DNA of 47,978 bases from contig JANBQC010000172.1 of the NCBI GenBank assembly GCA_027576995.1, positions 1 to 47,978 of the forward strand, written 5' to 3'. The notes below the pieces were generated by a model, which saw only the letters and a program-made list of their open reading frames with translations, had not been told where the DNA came from and searched no databases. The DNA is from Dimargaris cristalligena. Taxonomy: Eukaryota; Kickxellomycota; Dimargaritomycetes; Dimargaritales; Dimargaritaceae. Shown here piece by piece: positions 32,546 through 41,415 of the stretch (positions are counted from its first letter, which is position 1; every line of letters begins with the position of its first letter). Position numbers and translations under genes: made by a program.

Positions 32546-33973
32546 ATGGCCGAATCCGAAATTAATATGGCCAATACGGCTTTCCTTCTCGTGTGTACCT
32601 GTCTTGTTTTTATCATGATCCCCGGGCTCGGCTACTTTTACAGCGGCATGACCAGCAGTAAGTCAGCCCTGTCCCTGGTCTTTTTAAGTATGCTCAGTCT
32701 GGCGGTGGTTCCCCTCCAGTGGTTCATTTGGGGTTACTCCCTAGCCCTATCGCCCACGGGAGGTCCCTTTATGGGCAACCTACACTACGCCTTCTTCATG
32801 AACGTGGACAACACCCCGCACCCGTCCGCCCCTACCGTGCCGGGTACTGTCTTCGCTATTTACCAATGCATGTTTTCGGCCATCACGCCCGCCCTGGCGC
32901 TGGGTGCCACGGCCGAACGGGTGCGGCTACGTCCGGCTTTAATCTACCTGTTCGTCTGGTCCACCCTGGTGTACGACCCGATTGCGTACTGGACCTGGGC
33001 ACCTAACGGCTTCTTAAATAAGGCCGGCGTGCTCGACTACGCCGGGGGCACGCCCGTCGAAATCGCCAGCGGGTTTGCGGCGCTCGCTTACTCCATGGTC
33101 CTCGGCCGGCGGACGGGGCTAGGCGAAATCGAGTACAAACCCCACAACTACTTCAACATTATGCTGGGTACGGCTCTCCTCTGGTTGGGTTGGTTCGGAT
33201 TTAACGCGGGCAGTGCTGGGGCCACGGCCCGGGCTGGCCAGGCGATCGTCATCACCCACCTGGCTGCGGCGAGCGGCGGTATGGTCTGGATGTTGCTACA
33301 GTACCGCCATGACCGCAAACTGTCGTCCTTTGGCTTCTGCTGCGGGGCGGTGGCGGGTATGGTGGCGGTGACTCCCGCCTGTGGTTTCCTGTCCTCCTGG
33401 GCGGCGGTCGTTACCGGCATCTGTGCCGGGGCCATCAGCCACATCGCGGTGGAAATCAAGGACAAATACTGGTTCGACGACGCTTTGGACGTATTCGCCG
33501 TCCACGGCGTCAGTGGTCTCGTGGGTAATATCCTAACCGGCGTGTTCGCTGACCGTAACATTGCCGCTCTCGACGGCACCACGGTGATTTTGGGCGGCTG
33601 GGTTAACGGCAACTGGAAACAAATGTTGATTCAGTTGTGGGCCTGTGCGGTGGGAGCGGCCTGGTCGTTTACGGTGACCTATCTCATTTTAGTGGTGATG
33701 AACCGCATTCCGTCCCTCCGGGTGCGCATGGATCCTGAGCAAGAGCGATTGGGATCGGATATGGCCGAGATGGGTGAATACGGCTACGAGCACATTAAGC
33801 CCCAGACCACCATGTACATGGATGACAACAGCCAAACGTCCACAGCCGGGGAAAACTCCCGCAAGATAAGCGGTAATATCAACGATGGCCGCAATTTCGA
33901 TGAAATTGCTTTCCCCATGAATACGCTCACGCGCCCCGATTTGCCCGAGCCCTCGCGGGTCCAGTCGGCTTAG
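32546..33973 (+). CDS. Ammonium transporter, MEP/Amt/Rh family
   Basis: 475 residues in a single exon, starting at MAESEINMANTAF. An upstream in-frame ATG at 32435 would add 37 residues unlike the family, so it is rejected. About eleven membrane segments are visible, the first containing IPGLGYFYSGM. Family signatures include LDYAGGTPVEIASG (residues 164-177), WFGFNAGSAG and VHGVSGLVGNILTGVFA. Of the twin-His pair in the pore, the first position is Glu172 and the second is His320. In budding yeast, Glu at the first position is found in Mep1 and Mep3, while Mep2 has His, so this is a Mep1/3-type pore. The C-terminal cytoplasmic tail of about 85 residues is hydrophilic and Ser/Thr/Asn-rich. It imports ammonium at the plasma membrane. 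Confidence 0.95.
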   Translation: MAESEINMANTAFLLVCTCLVFIMIPGLGYFYSGMTSSKSALSLVFLSMLSLAVVPLQWFIWGYSLALSPTGGPFMGNLHYAFFMNVDNTPHPSAPTVPGTVFAIYQCMFSAITPALALGATAERVRLRPALIYLFVWSTLVYDPIAYWTWAPNGFLNKAGVLDYAGGTPVEIASGFAALAYSMVLGRRTGLGEIEYKPHNYFNIMLGTALLWLGWFGFNAGSAGATARAGQAIVITHLAAASGGMVWMLLQYRHDRKLSSFGFCCGAVAGMVAVTPACGFLSSWAAVVTGICAGAISHIAVEIKDKYWFDDALDVFAVHGVSGLVGNILTGVFADRNIAALDGTTVILGGWVNGNWKQMLIQLWACAVGAAWSFTVTYLILVVMNRIPSLRVRMDPEQERLGSDMAEMGEYGYEHIKPQTTMYMDDNSQTSTAGENSRKISGNINDGRNFDEIAFPMNTLTRPDLPEPSRVQSA

Positions 33974-34549
33974 GCCAGTCACATTATACATTTTTTTAAC
34001 CAGCATATCCGCAAAGGGGCCCAATTTGTTTTTTTTGGTAGTAGGGCAATAGTCTGGCTGTTGTTTCATTATTTAATCATTTAACAGTTGCGGGCGTTAT
34101 AATGATATGTACTATATTATCAAAATAAAACCCTCTCTCTCTCTCTTTATTATCCATTATTTATTGTGGAGTGGTCGAAATGGCCGGATTAATAGCAATC
34201 AGCGGACCCGAAGGATCAGTAACCGAGTCCGCGGTCTACTTGCTGCTGGGTTAGGAAGAGGTTGCTTGTTGGTTGATGGGGTGCCTCACTGTCGCGCTCA
34301 TATAACAGACTTCACTGTACCGTGCGTAACGGAATAGCGTTGTCATATGCATAATAAGTTCGTTTGCCCTGGACTTCTCTCACCTGCCAATTTGTATACA
34401 AAGCACTTCTACTCATATTGGTTGGTACCCTTTTGTTTTATTTTACTTTGACATCTTTTCCTACGCTTCGTTCTTTTCAATTTTATATTTGTTCATACAC
34501 ACACCCTCTCTCATTCTCTGTATTCCCCCACATCCCTAGTCGCATTACC
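33974..34549. other. Intergenic, no gene seen
   Basis: 3' flank of the ammonium transporter and promoter of the lipase. It contains a CT microsatellite at about 34133-34147 and T-rich runs. No RNA gene identified. Confidence 0.5.
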
Positions 34550-36373
34550 ATGGCCTCTCAAAACACCCCCTCTGACGTCGCCCCGACCCAATTCACCATT
34601 CCCACCGAGGCCGTTGGCCAAGAGGAGGAGACCTGGGTTGAAGTCCGTGGCCATCCCATATTCACTCGGCATTTCAAGGTAAGAGAACCTTCAAGGATGG
34701 GTCGACCCAGGCTGTCAATAGCACTAGCCTCCCTCCACTCAGTGGACAGTCCTACTCAGCACTTCTCGGAATACCTAATGCCCTCTAACCTCATATACCC
34801 CCACAACCAATTCCCCTTCCTGTGTGCACCCCCCTGACCCGTCTCCCATTTACCCTGCCGACCAGCCCGCCCAACTCCCCCCCCGAGCCACTCTAGTGCT
34901 AGTGCACGGTTTTGGCGAACACTGCAGCCGCTACCTTCACGTATGCCGCGCCTTTGCCGCCCATGGCATCGAGGTCCTTACCTACGACCAGCGTGGCTTC
35001 GGCCGCACGGGACGCAAGACCGGTCCCCTCGGCCACACCTACGGCATCAAAGAGCTACATCGTGACGTAGCCCACTTCTCCCGCCAAGTGTACCAACCGG
35101 GCGTGCCCCATTTCTTATTCGGACACTCCATGGGTGGTTTAGTGGTGCTATCCTACCTGGTCCAATACTACCCCAAGCACCTGCCGGTGGCATCCACGAA
35201 TACGACCGACCCGAGTACTCCCGCACCCAAAGCTCAGCCGGCCGAGGAGCCATCGGTACCCCTCGCGGGGGTAATTGGCTCCGGTCCGTGCCTCCAATTG
35301 GCCCCCGAATCCCGCCAAAACTTCTTGATGGAAAATCTGGCCATTATGTTGGGCAAGGTGTTCAAATCTGTGGCAATTAAAACGGCGTTATCCCTCGATG
35401 ATTTGTGCCGGGATAAATCGGTCATTGACGCTATTCACGACGATTACTATTATTTTGGGATTGGGTCGATGCAATGCAGTAAGTAGAAGAAAAACCAATT
35501 TTGCGTGAATGGCTGAACTTTGCTATTTCCGAGAATATGCAGTCGAGTACACTACTTGACTAGTGGTGATTCAGGCTTACGCTCCAGTTCAGCATATTTG
35601 ACCTAACGGCCACCATGCCTACTTCATAGGACTTCTAACGCACCGTCTATTCATTGGTTTTTGTATACCCCCCCCCGACCAATTTACTGCGCTTTACAAT
35701 AGTTGGCGACATGTTTTCTGTTGGTCCGGTTATGATCAAGGCAGGCCTGGGGCATGTCACTACACCCGTGCTGTTAACCCATGGTGAAATCGATCGCACC
35801 ACCAAGTAAGTATTATGCAAAAATAACCCAATCTATAGGTGTGCTGTGTAAATACAGCGAAGGAGCGTTACATTAAATCCAACATGTGACTCCTCATTCC
35901 TCCACGGACAATGATCTGACATCCAATCCAATTAGATTTATTATTCAAGCCTATGGAGACTAATCTATCCTGTCCCGCCTTTATGCTAAATTATAACCAG
36001 TGCCAAAACTACCAAGGAATTTCACGACCAATTGCCGGCTTCTCTGGATAAGGAGTATAAGGGGTACCCCGATTGCCTACATGAACGTAAGTACTATGCT
36101 GATTTAAACTACTTCAATACCAGTAGTTATATATGACTGCCTATTAAAAATGCCATCCCCCTTAAGGTTACTTTGGCCGATCTATACACCAACTAATCAA
36201 GTACTTACATTTCTTTCCTGATACCTTTCCACACTTCCTCAATAAATTCTTGTACCCGAAAATCGAACCGTCGAATAGTGCACAATGAGCCCAATAAGGA
36301 GGAGGTTATTGAACACTGGGTCGGCTGGATCCTCAAGCGCTCCCAAGCACCAGCTCCCACCCCCGCTGCTTAA
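34550..36373 (+). CDS. Monoacylglycerol lipase-like serine hydrolase (Yju3/MGL type), 5 exons
   Basis: Exons 34550-34678, 34866-35478, 35703-35805, 36001-36086 and 36279-36373 join without a frame break to 341 residues. All four introns are 187-224 bases with GT-AG ends. The alpha/beta hydrolase core starts at ATLVLVHGFGEHCSRY (oxyanion-hole HGFGEH). The nucleophile elbow is GHSMGG with Ser131. The acid is Asp278 in THGEIDRTT, and the His is His309 in LHELHNEPNKEE, split by the last intron. YDQRGFGRTG is also typical. The family hydrolyses monoacylglycerols to glycerol and fatty acid, often at lipid droplets; budding yeast Yju3 is the model. The Pro/Ala-rich C-terminal APAPTPAA tail is unremarkable. 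Gene end faces the AP-1 mu gene. Confidence 0.9.
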
Positions 36374-37070
36374 TTGAGTATGGCCTATCATTGCCATTTA
36401 GCCATCACCGGCGTAGTCTTATCCAATAATTCGATATTTGAATTTCCACCCCAAGACATTTCAACCCTTTAGTTACATTTCACCCCTAATATCCATAATT
36501 GGCCAATTCCCCAAGCCCCGATCTACCCTAACTGTTATAGGTTTAGCCAGTTAGATTGATTTCCGCTAGTAAGGCGAACCTGTTAGAATATATGAATAAA
36601 TAAAAGGTATACCTTTCAAGTAAATCATCCGCTAATTGGAGGAGTATGGTGCAAGGCCCATGTCATTCCTTAGTGGGACCGTCTGCATGTCTCAGCCTAA
36701 ACGTAGACAATTACGAAAAGAAGCTAGTAATGTATATATGACCCAGCGTTGGTACACCATTTTGATTCAGTTTCAGGATGGATTACTTAGTACTTGATAA
36801 TGGAGCTTTAAGTTTACTGATAAAAATGTACCGTTCAGAAATCCATTGATAATTCTTGCACCCACCCGTGAATAAGATGATGTTAATTTATACGACCCAT
36901 TGTACCCAAGGCCAACACAGACCCCTGGTAGGTGAGGTTCACCACTGACCAAGCGACCCGTATAAGATTCGGATATTCGAGTAAGAGCGGCGGTGGGGGG
37001 AGTGGGACGAGGGGGAATGAAAGAATGGGGAGGTAGAGGGGTACCAAAAAACCCGACGGGTGTCTGAATA
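36374..37070. other. Convergent 3' intergenic region
   Basis: About 700 bases between the 3' ends of the lipase (+) and AP-1 mu (-) genes. No independent gene. It should contain both polyadenylation regions; AATAAA-type runs appear near 36594-36602. Confidence 0.5.
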
Positions 37071-38378
37071 CTAAATAGGTGGCAGACGGGAGTTCGATTT
37101 GATACTATCGGGCATCCGCATATGGTAGTCGCCATTCTGCGTAATGTACCGGACCCACGGCAGGGCCTGGTAGCCCGATTTTTCAACAATCTTGAGGTAG
37201 CGAACCTGAATCCCGGACACGGTGAAGTAGGGAATTTCGAACTTGACGGAGATGGGGGGTCGCTTTTCGGGGTCTTCGTTCTTGATGCTGGGCAGGCCAA
37301 AGTGGGCCCGGAGCAGGGCTTCTTTACCCCCGGGAAACTGCCGGATTTTCCACACCAGGGCGGAGCGTTCGGGGGCGTAGGCCACGGCCCCGATGCTGCA
37401 CTTGAAGCGGGGGGTGTCCACGTCATCGGGCACGGGTACTTGGATTTCCACGTTATTGGCGGTGGATCGCCGTTTGAACTGGGCCTTGGCCTTGATCATG
37501 TACTCGATCCGCCCCGTATGGGTCTCGACCACCGTTTCGCACCACACCAGGGGTTTGACCTGGGTGTTGAGCCGGTAGCTCATGAGTTCGAATTCACCAT
37601 CGGGGGGGATAAACGAGATGGTCCGGTCATTTTCGAACCGGGAGAGGCGCACGCACTGGTGGAATTTGATGTCCTCCATCTCGACGGCTTTAGTTCGGGT
37701 GGCGGAGCGCCCGGTGTTTTCGAACATCACCTTGTCGTTCAGACCCAGCCGCAGTTCGGGCATGCCACTCAAGTAACACTTCATTTTGATGGCGCCCAGA
37801 ATTTCGCTGCGGAGGACGTTGCCGTTGGAACTGACCAGCAAGTTCACCGACTCGATCACGTCTAGGAACACCTCGTTCTTACGGTACTTGACCCCTTCGG
37901 ACCGCCACGACACGGCGTTGGTCACGGCCATGGGCGGTCGCACCTGGACTTCCAATTTGTGGCTTTCCTGGGTAATGTATTCCTGCAGAATCTTGCTTTC
38001 GGTGGTCTGGGGGTGGCCGTAATCCATCATTTCGTCGAGCAGCTCGTAAATGATGACAAAGTTGTCCCGAATCGACTCTTCCTCCAGTACCTTGAAGTAT
38101 TCGGCGAAGACTTCGGTGAGTTTCTGGAGGAAAAGCAAAATGGTCATGGCGTTGGAATTCTTGCGGCTCAGGGCCAGCAGGTAGAGATTGTTGTGGCGGA
38201 CGTGCAGGTAGTTGATGCCCTTGTCGGTCATGACCGGGATGGCGGTTTGCTCCTCCTCCTCGCGCTCGAGCAGGAGGGGCATAAAGCGCTCGACGGCACT
38301 CATGGGGACATCGCCTCGGTAGTCCCGGGCAATGAGGCTCTTGCCCTTAAGATCCAGTATGAAAATGGCCGACGCCAT
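37071..38378 (-). CDS. AP-1 clathrin adaptor complex mu subunit
   Basis: 435 residues in one exon. It begins with the longin-type N-domain typical of mu1 (MASAIFILDLKGKSLIARDY), then the linker and the mu homology domain from about residue 165 (YRKNEVFLDVIESVNLLV, LGLNDKVMFE). It ends with the mu1 hallmark SGYQALPWVRYITQNGDY, followed by about 17 additional residues. Mu1 recognises YXX-hydrophobic sorting signals and bridges cargo to clathrin at the trans-Golgi network and endosomes. Length fits the family (about 420-430) apart from the short tail. A long frame on the opposite strand is a shadow of the GC-rich codon use. Confidence 0.95.
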   Translation of the reverse strand: MASAIFILDLKGKSLIARDYRGDVPMSAVERFMPLLLEREEEEQTAIPVMTDKGINYLHVRHNNLYLLALSRKNSNAMTILLFLQKLTEVFAEYFKVLEEESIRDNFVIIYELLDEMMDYGHPQTTESKILQEYITQESHKLEVQVRPPMAVTNAVSWRSEGVKYRKNEVFLDVIESVNLLVSSNGNVLRSEILGAIKMKCYLSGMPELRLGLNDKVMFENTGRSATRTKAVEMEDIKFHQCVRLSRFENDRTISFIPPDGEFELMSYRLNTQVKPLVWCETVVETHTGRIEYMIKAKAQFKRRSTANNVEIQVPVPDDVDTPRFKCSIGAVAYAPERSALVWKIRQFPGGKEALLRAHFGLPSIKNEDPEKRPPISVKFEIPYFTVSGIQVRYLKIVEKSGYQALPWVRYITQNGDYHMRMPDSIKSNSRLPPI

Positions 38379-39475
38379 GGCAAGTAGTGTGAAGAGATAA
38401 AGGGGGTGGGGTGGTAATAGATGGCCAAACGAGTCAGATGGAGAAGGTAGGGCGGAGGAGCTAAGGAGAAGAGAAGAGGAAGAAGTGAATTAAGGAATTA
38501 GAGGGCCCAAAGTTGGAATGTAAAGGGGGCGGAGATGAAGAGGAGGCGAGCGGCCAAGGTCCTCAATGTGCCAGTGTTTAGAACAGATGGGCCAAGTCTA
38601 CTCTGCAGGGCTCCTTGGGTGACGCTGGGACTAGGTTTGGCGGATATGGCTGACTCAGGCAGGCGAGGGTTGTCGGACTTCATCCATGGGGGGTTCTTAT
38701 TAGTATCCGTAGTATTCACGCCCACGTATTTTCCTAAAAGGGGCGCCGTTACAGGGTTCCCCCGAGTAGAAAGCAGGGCAACTGCCATATTAAATACCTC
38801 CCATTCCCAAATACCAGTAGCATGTTAAGTAGGGTGTGTAGTCCGTCCTTTCTTATAGTCTACCGTTTAAAGAGCGAGTATGTATATTATACATCTAAGG
38901 TAAAGCATTCTCCCTCTGGGCTAGAATCCCACAATATTCCCAAGTCCCACAACTCCATTAGGGCGGCAGGCTACCATTGGAAGGCCACTGGCTGCTTCTT
39001 ATTTATATCCCAGGGTAAGGGTGGAAGGCCATCGATTCCCTGCCAAAACCAACGAGTAAGGATACACACCCCGGGCGCGGATTGAGTTCCGTGCCTCTTT
39101 GGCTTACTTACATTCCCGGCGGGGGCCTATGGCCCCCATCTGGGATAATATTTGGACCTGGATTCGTGCCCGGTAGAGTTCCGGACGCCGCCCCGTATGG
39201 GGTCTGTCCGTCGAGCCACCGGGCGTGGGTCCCCCCTTTCCCTTAACCATTAACCATTGTTAGTCGAAATGGACCGATTAATGAACGGGCAGCACTCGGC
39301 TAATTTATCCATGTGCCTCGTCTATTAAACCATTGCAAATAGCCGGGACGGGTTCCTTAAACCAGATTCGCGCACAGACTTTAATAAACCATTTATTGAA
39401 ATAGGATCAGAGGCTCAGATACGCGTGACTTTCATCACACTGTGATGGGCATTGGGGTGCCAGTGTATGGCGAAA
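38379..39475. other. Intergenic, no gene supported
   Basis: Promoter side of AP-1 mu and 3' side of the first secreted peptide gene. Overlapping frames at 38498-38828 on both strands show no recognised feature. Confidence 0.5.
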
Positions 39476-39754
39476 TTAGTAATAATGGTGGTCATAGCCG
39501 GAATTCGAGTCCAACCAGGTCCTTTTGCTACCGAAATGGAAAACAATCGGAATGCCGAACCAGCCCCACTTTTCCTTGGTTTGTTGGAAATCGCGCTTGA
39601 ACAGGCCGTCGGAGTCGCCGAAGTCGATCACCCCGGGTTCGCCGTCGTCCATTTGGGCCTCAGCCTCTGCACCGGTGGCAGGAGAGGGGGCAGCATTCGC
39701 GTGGCTAACGAAGGCAGCCAGAGCAACGAGGGCTAGAGTGGTAGAGAAACGCAT
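39476..39754 (-). CDS. Small secreted peptide precursor 1 (Kex2-type site)
   Basis: 92 residues. The ATG at 39754 is preferred to an upstream in-frame ATG because it gives a clean signal peptide (MRFSTTLALVALAAF, cleavage near HANAA). An acidic pro-region (residues 23-52) leads to Lys53-Arg54, then Asp. The C-terminal 38 residues begin DFQQTKEK, have no cysteine, hold a hydrophobic FGIPIVFHF core and TWL, and end in Tyr/His. Another Lys-Arg occurs inside (GSKRTW). The protein encoded at 40966-41262 has the same plan, with 16 of the first 27 residues after the dibasic site identical without gaps. The layout resembles Kex2-processed secreted peptides of fungi, but no named family is recognised and the function is unknown. 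Confidence 0.8.
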   Translation of the reverse strand: MRFSTTLALVALAAFVSHANAAPSPATGAEAEAQMDDGEPGVIDFGDSDGLFKRDFQQTKEKWGWFGIPIVFHFGSKRTWLDSNSGYDHHYY

Positions 39755-39896
39755 GGTGTAGCGGTATCGCAAGGTTGTCGAGGAAAGTTCGGTTGGGTAC
39801 GGGGTGTAAAAGTACCGGTAGCGGTGGAGATAGAATGCTGGTGCAGAGAAGTGAAGTGGAAGGATATGGATAGAAGATTGATAGACCGAGATCAAC

Positions 39897-39904
39897 TATT
39901 TATA
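39897..39904 (-). promoter_or_regulatory. TATA box of secreted peptide gene 1
   Basis: TATAAATA on the minus strand, about 145 bases upstream of the ATG at 39754. A second element, CTTAAAAAAGGCGGG, lies at about 39948-39962. Position relative to the ATG is close to that in the paralog gene. Confidence 0.5.
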
Positions 39905-40965
39905 CGAATTAAGAGGACCGTATTTCAAAAAGGTCGTCCTTTATTTGCCCGCCTTTTTTAAGTTTACAATTACAACTAAGCCCAGGAAACTAAAGAGTGC
40001 TAGAAATATACCCAAGCTGACACCAAAAGGTACAGCTATTTTTGGCCTAAAACAGCGTTGGTAATGGGCATCTTACGGAAATACAGCATTGGTTTTAGCG
40101 ACGATGGATAGAGTACTATTTTAATTGACATGGTATGTCAGATTGGGATCCGATAGCTATCTCAGTGCCCCATGGGTTCACCTTTATCTTTTTTCCGTGC
40201 CATTATATAAGCAAAACAGAGTCCGGTACAATAGACAGGGGCTGTAAATAATAGCAGGGGCGATACCGGTCCTATCTTTATTATCTATTCGGAACGTGCC
40301 ATTGCTAACACTCGATTAAATACGCAACCGGTTTTTGTGGAAATTTCTAGTTCGGGCATGGAAAAAAAATAGGTAGTGTAGCCTAAACTGTGCAATTCTG
40401 CATTAAAATCGGCCCTGGCAAATTCGATGCGATGATCTAGCATTGAGCTCCTTGTGTAAGCGCTATTTTTATTTATTTATTTAGCTTGTGTACTGGGGTC
40501 TACATCAACTCCGGAAATAACGAAATACTCGCCAAGAGACTAGCCAAATGATGTGTCACTGTAAATTCCGGGGAGGAGTTAAGCAGTTTTTGCATTAGAG
40601 CCATGGGCAAATACCACGAGTTCAAAATTGACTGGGCGCATAAAGCCACGCAGCCCTTAGAGCTCATAAAATTAGTTGTTTCGTAATTTTAGAGTGCACT
40701 ATAATACACTAAAACGTAATAGGTTATTGTTTTCGTTCATAGTGCTATTCCATAAGCAACGCCGTTAGTCGTGCCGTCTTGAAATCGTAATGTCAGCTAG
40801 ACCTCATAATCAACGCCCGATCTAACTAGTAACATAGAAGAGGCCATTTTGGAATATATCAATTATTTTATTCTAATCGAGTTAGGTATAGGTGGCTGAA
40901 TATTTCATTGGTACTCTTTACGACAAGTTATGTCCTAATAATGGCGATTGAAACTAGAAGGAAAA
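39905..40965. other. Intergenic, no gene seen
   Basis: AT-rich spacer between the two paralogous secreted peptide genes, which point the same way. No other coding or RNA gene is apparent. Confidence 0.5.
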
Positions 40966-41262
40966 TCAGTATTTTCGGCCGTATCCCTTGCCATGACGAT
41001 GACCCTTGACCTGACCAGGGCGTTGCAACCAAGTCTTTTGGCCCTTGGCGCCGAAAATAATGGGGAGACCAATCATACCGGACTTCTCCTTGGTCTGCTG
41101 GAAGTCGCGTTTGCCAATAAGGGGGCCTTCGAGCAGGCCAACATTTTCCATATCATCATCTTCGAGGGAAGCCATACCGTTTTCGGCATCAGCGGGGCCG
41201 GCGATCACGGAAGAAGCAATAACGGCAAGGCCGAAGAGAGCGATGGCGGTGGAAAAACGCAT
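40966..41262 (-). CDS. Small secreted peptide precursor 2 (Kex2-type site)
   Basis: 98 residues, paralog of the product at 39476-39754. Signal peptide MRFSTAIALFGLAVIASS with cleavage near VIAG. An acidic pro-region (LEDDDMEN) runs to Lys51-Arg52 and is followed by Asp53. The 46-residue C-terminal part starts DFQQTKEK, keeps G-x-x-G-[IL]-P-I-x-F and TWL, and ends in a basic Gly/His/Lys/Arg-rich tail (HRHGKGYGRKY), whereas paralog 1 ends in Asp/His/Tyr. No cysteine in the predicted mature part. Tandem duplication with divergence of the tail is the simplest history. Function unknown; a secreted signal or surface peptide is one possibility. Confidence 0.8.
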   Translation of the reverse strand: MRFSTAIALFGLAVIASSVIAGPADAENGMASLEDDDMENVGLLEGPLIGKRDFQQTKEKSGMIGLPIIFGAKGQKTWLQRPGQVKGHRHGKGYGRKY

Positions 41263-41403
41263 ATTGATAGGGTGTAGTGGTAGTGGGTTGAGGGTGTAGG
41301 GTGGTTATCGAACTAACGAGAAGAACGGGTGGGGCTGGCAGTGGTTAAGCTGATGGAAGTGGTGGTAATACTAATAATATTTAAAAAATGGAGGGAGGTG
41401 GGT

Positions 41404-41415
41404 CCGCCTTTTATA
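41404..41415 (-). promoter_or_regulatory. TATA box with GGCGG of secreted peptide gene 2
   Basis: TATAAAAGGCGG on the minus strand, about 145 bases upstream of the ATG at 41262. Same AAAAGGCGG core as in the glycine-rich gene promoter and similar spacing to the ATG. Read as a TATA box with an adjacent GC element. Confidence 0.55.

Noticed and set aside
37122..37865. A 247-residue plus-strand frame opposite AP-1 mu
   Set aside because: The minus strand encodes a full conserved mu1 adaptin; the opposite frame is a codon-bias shadow.
39755..39895. Longer form of secreted peptide precursor 1 from an upstream ATG
   Set aside because: It would bury the signal peptide. The paralog starts at the matching MRFST, and a TATA box lies at a normal distance from that start.
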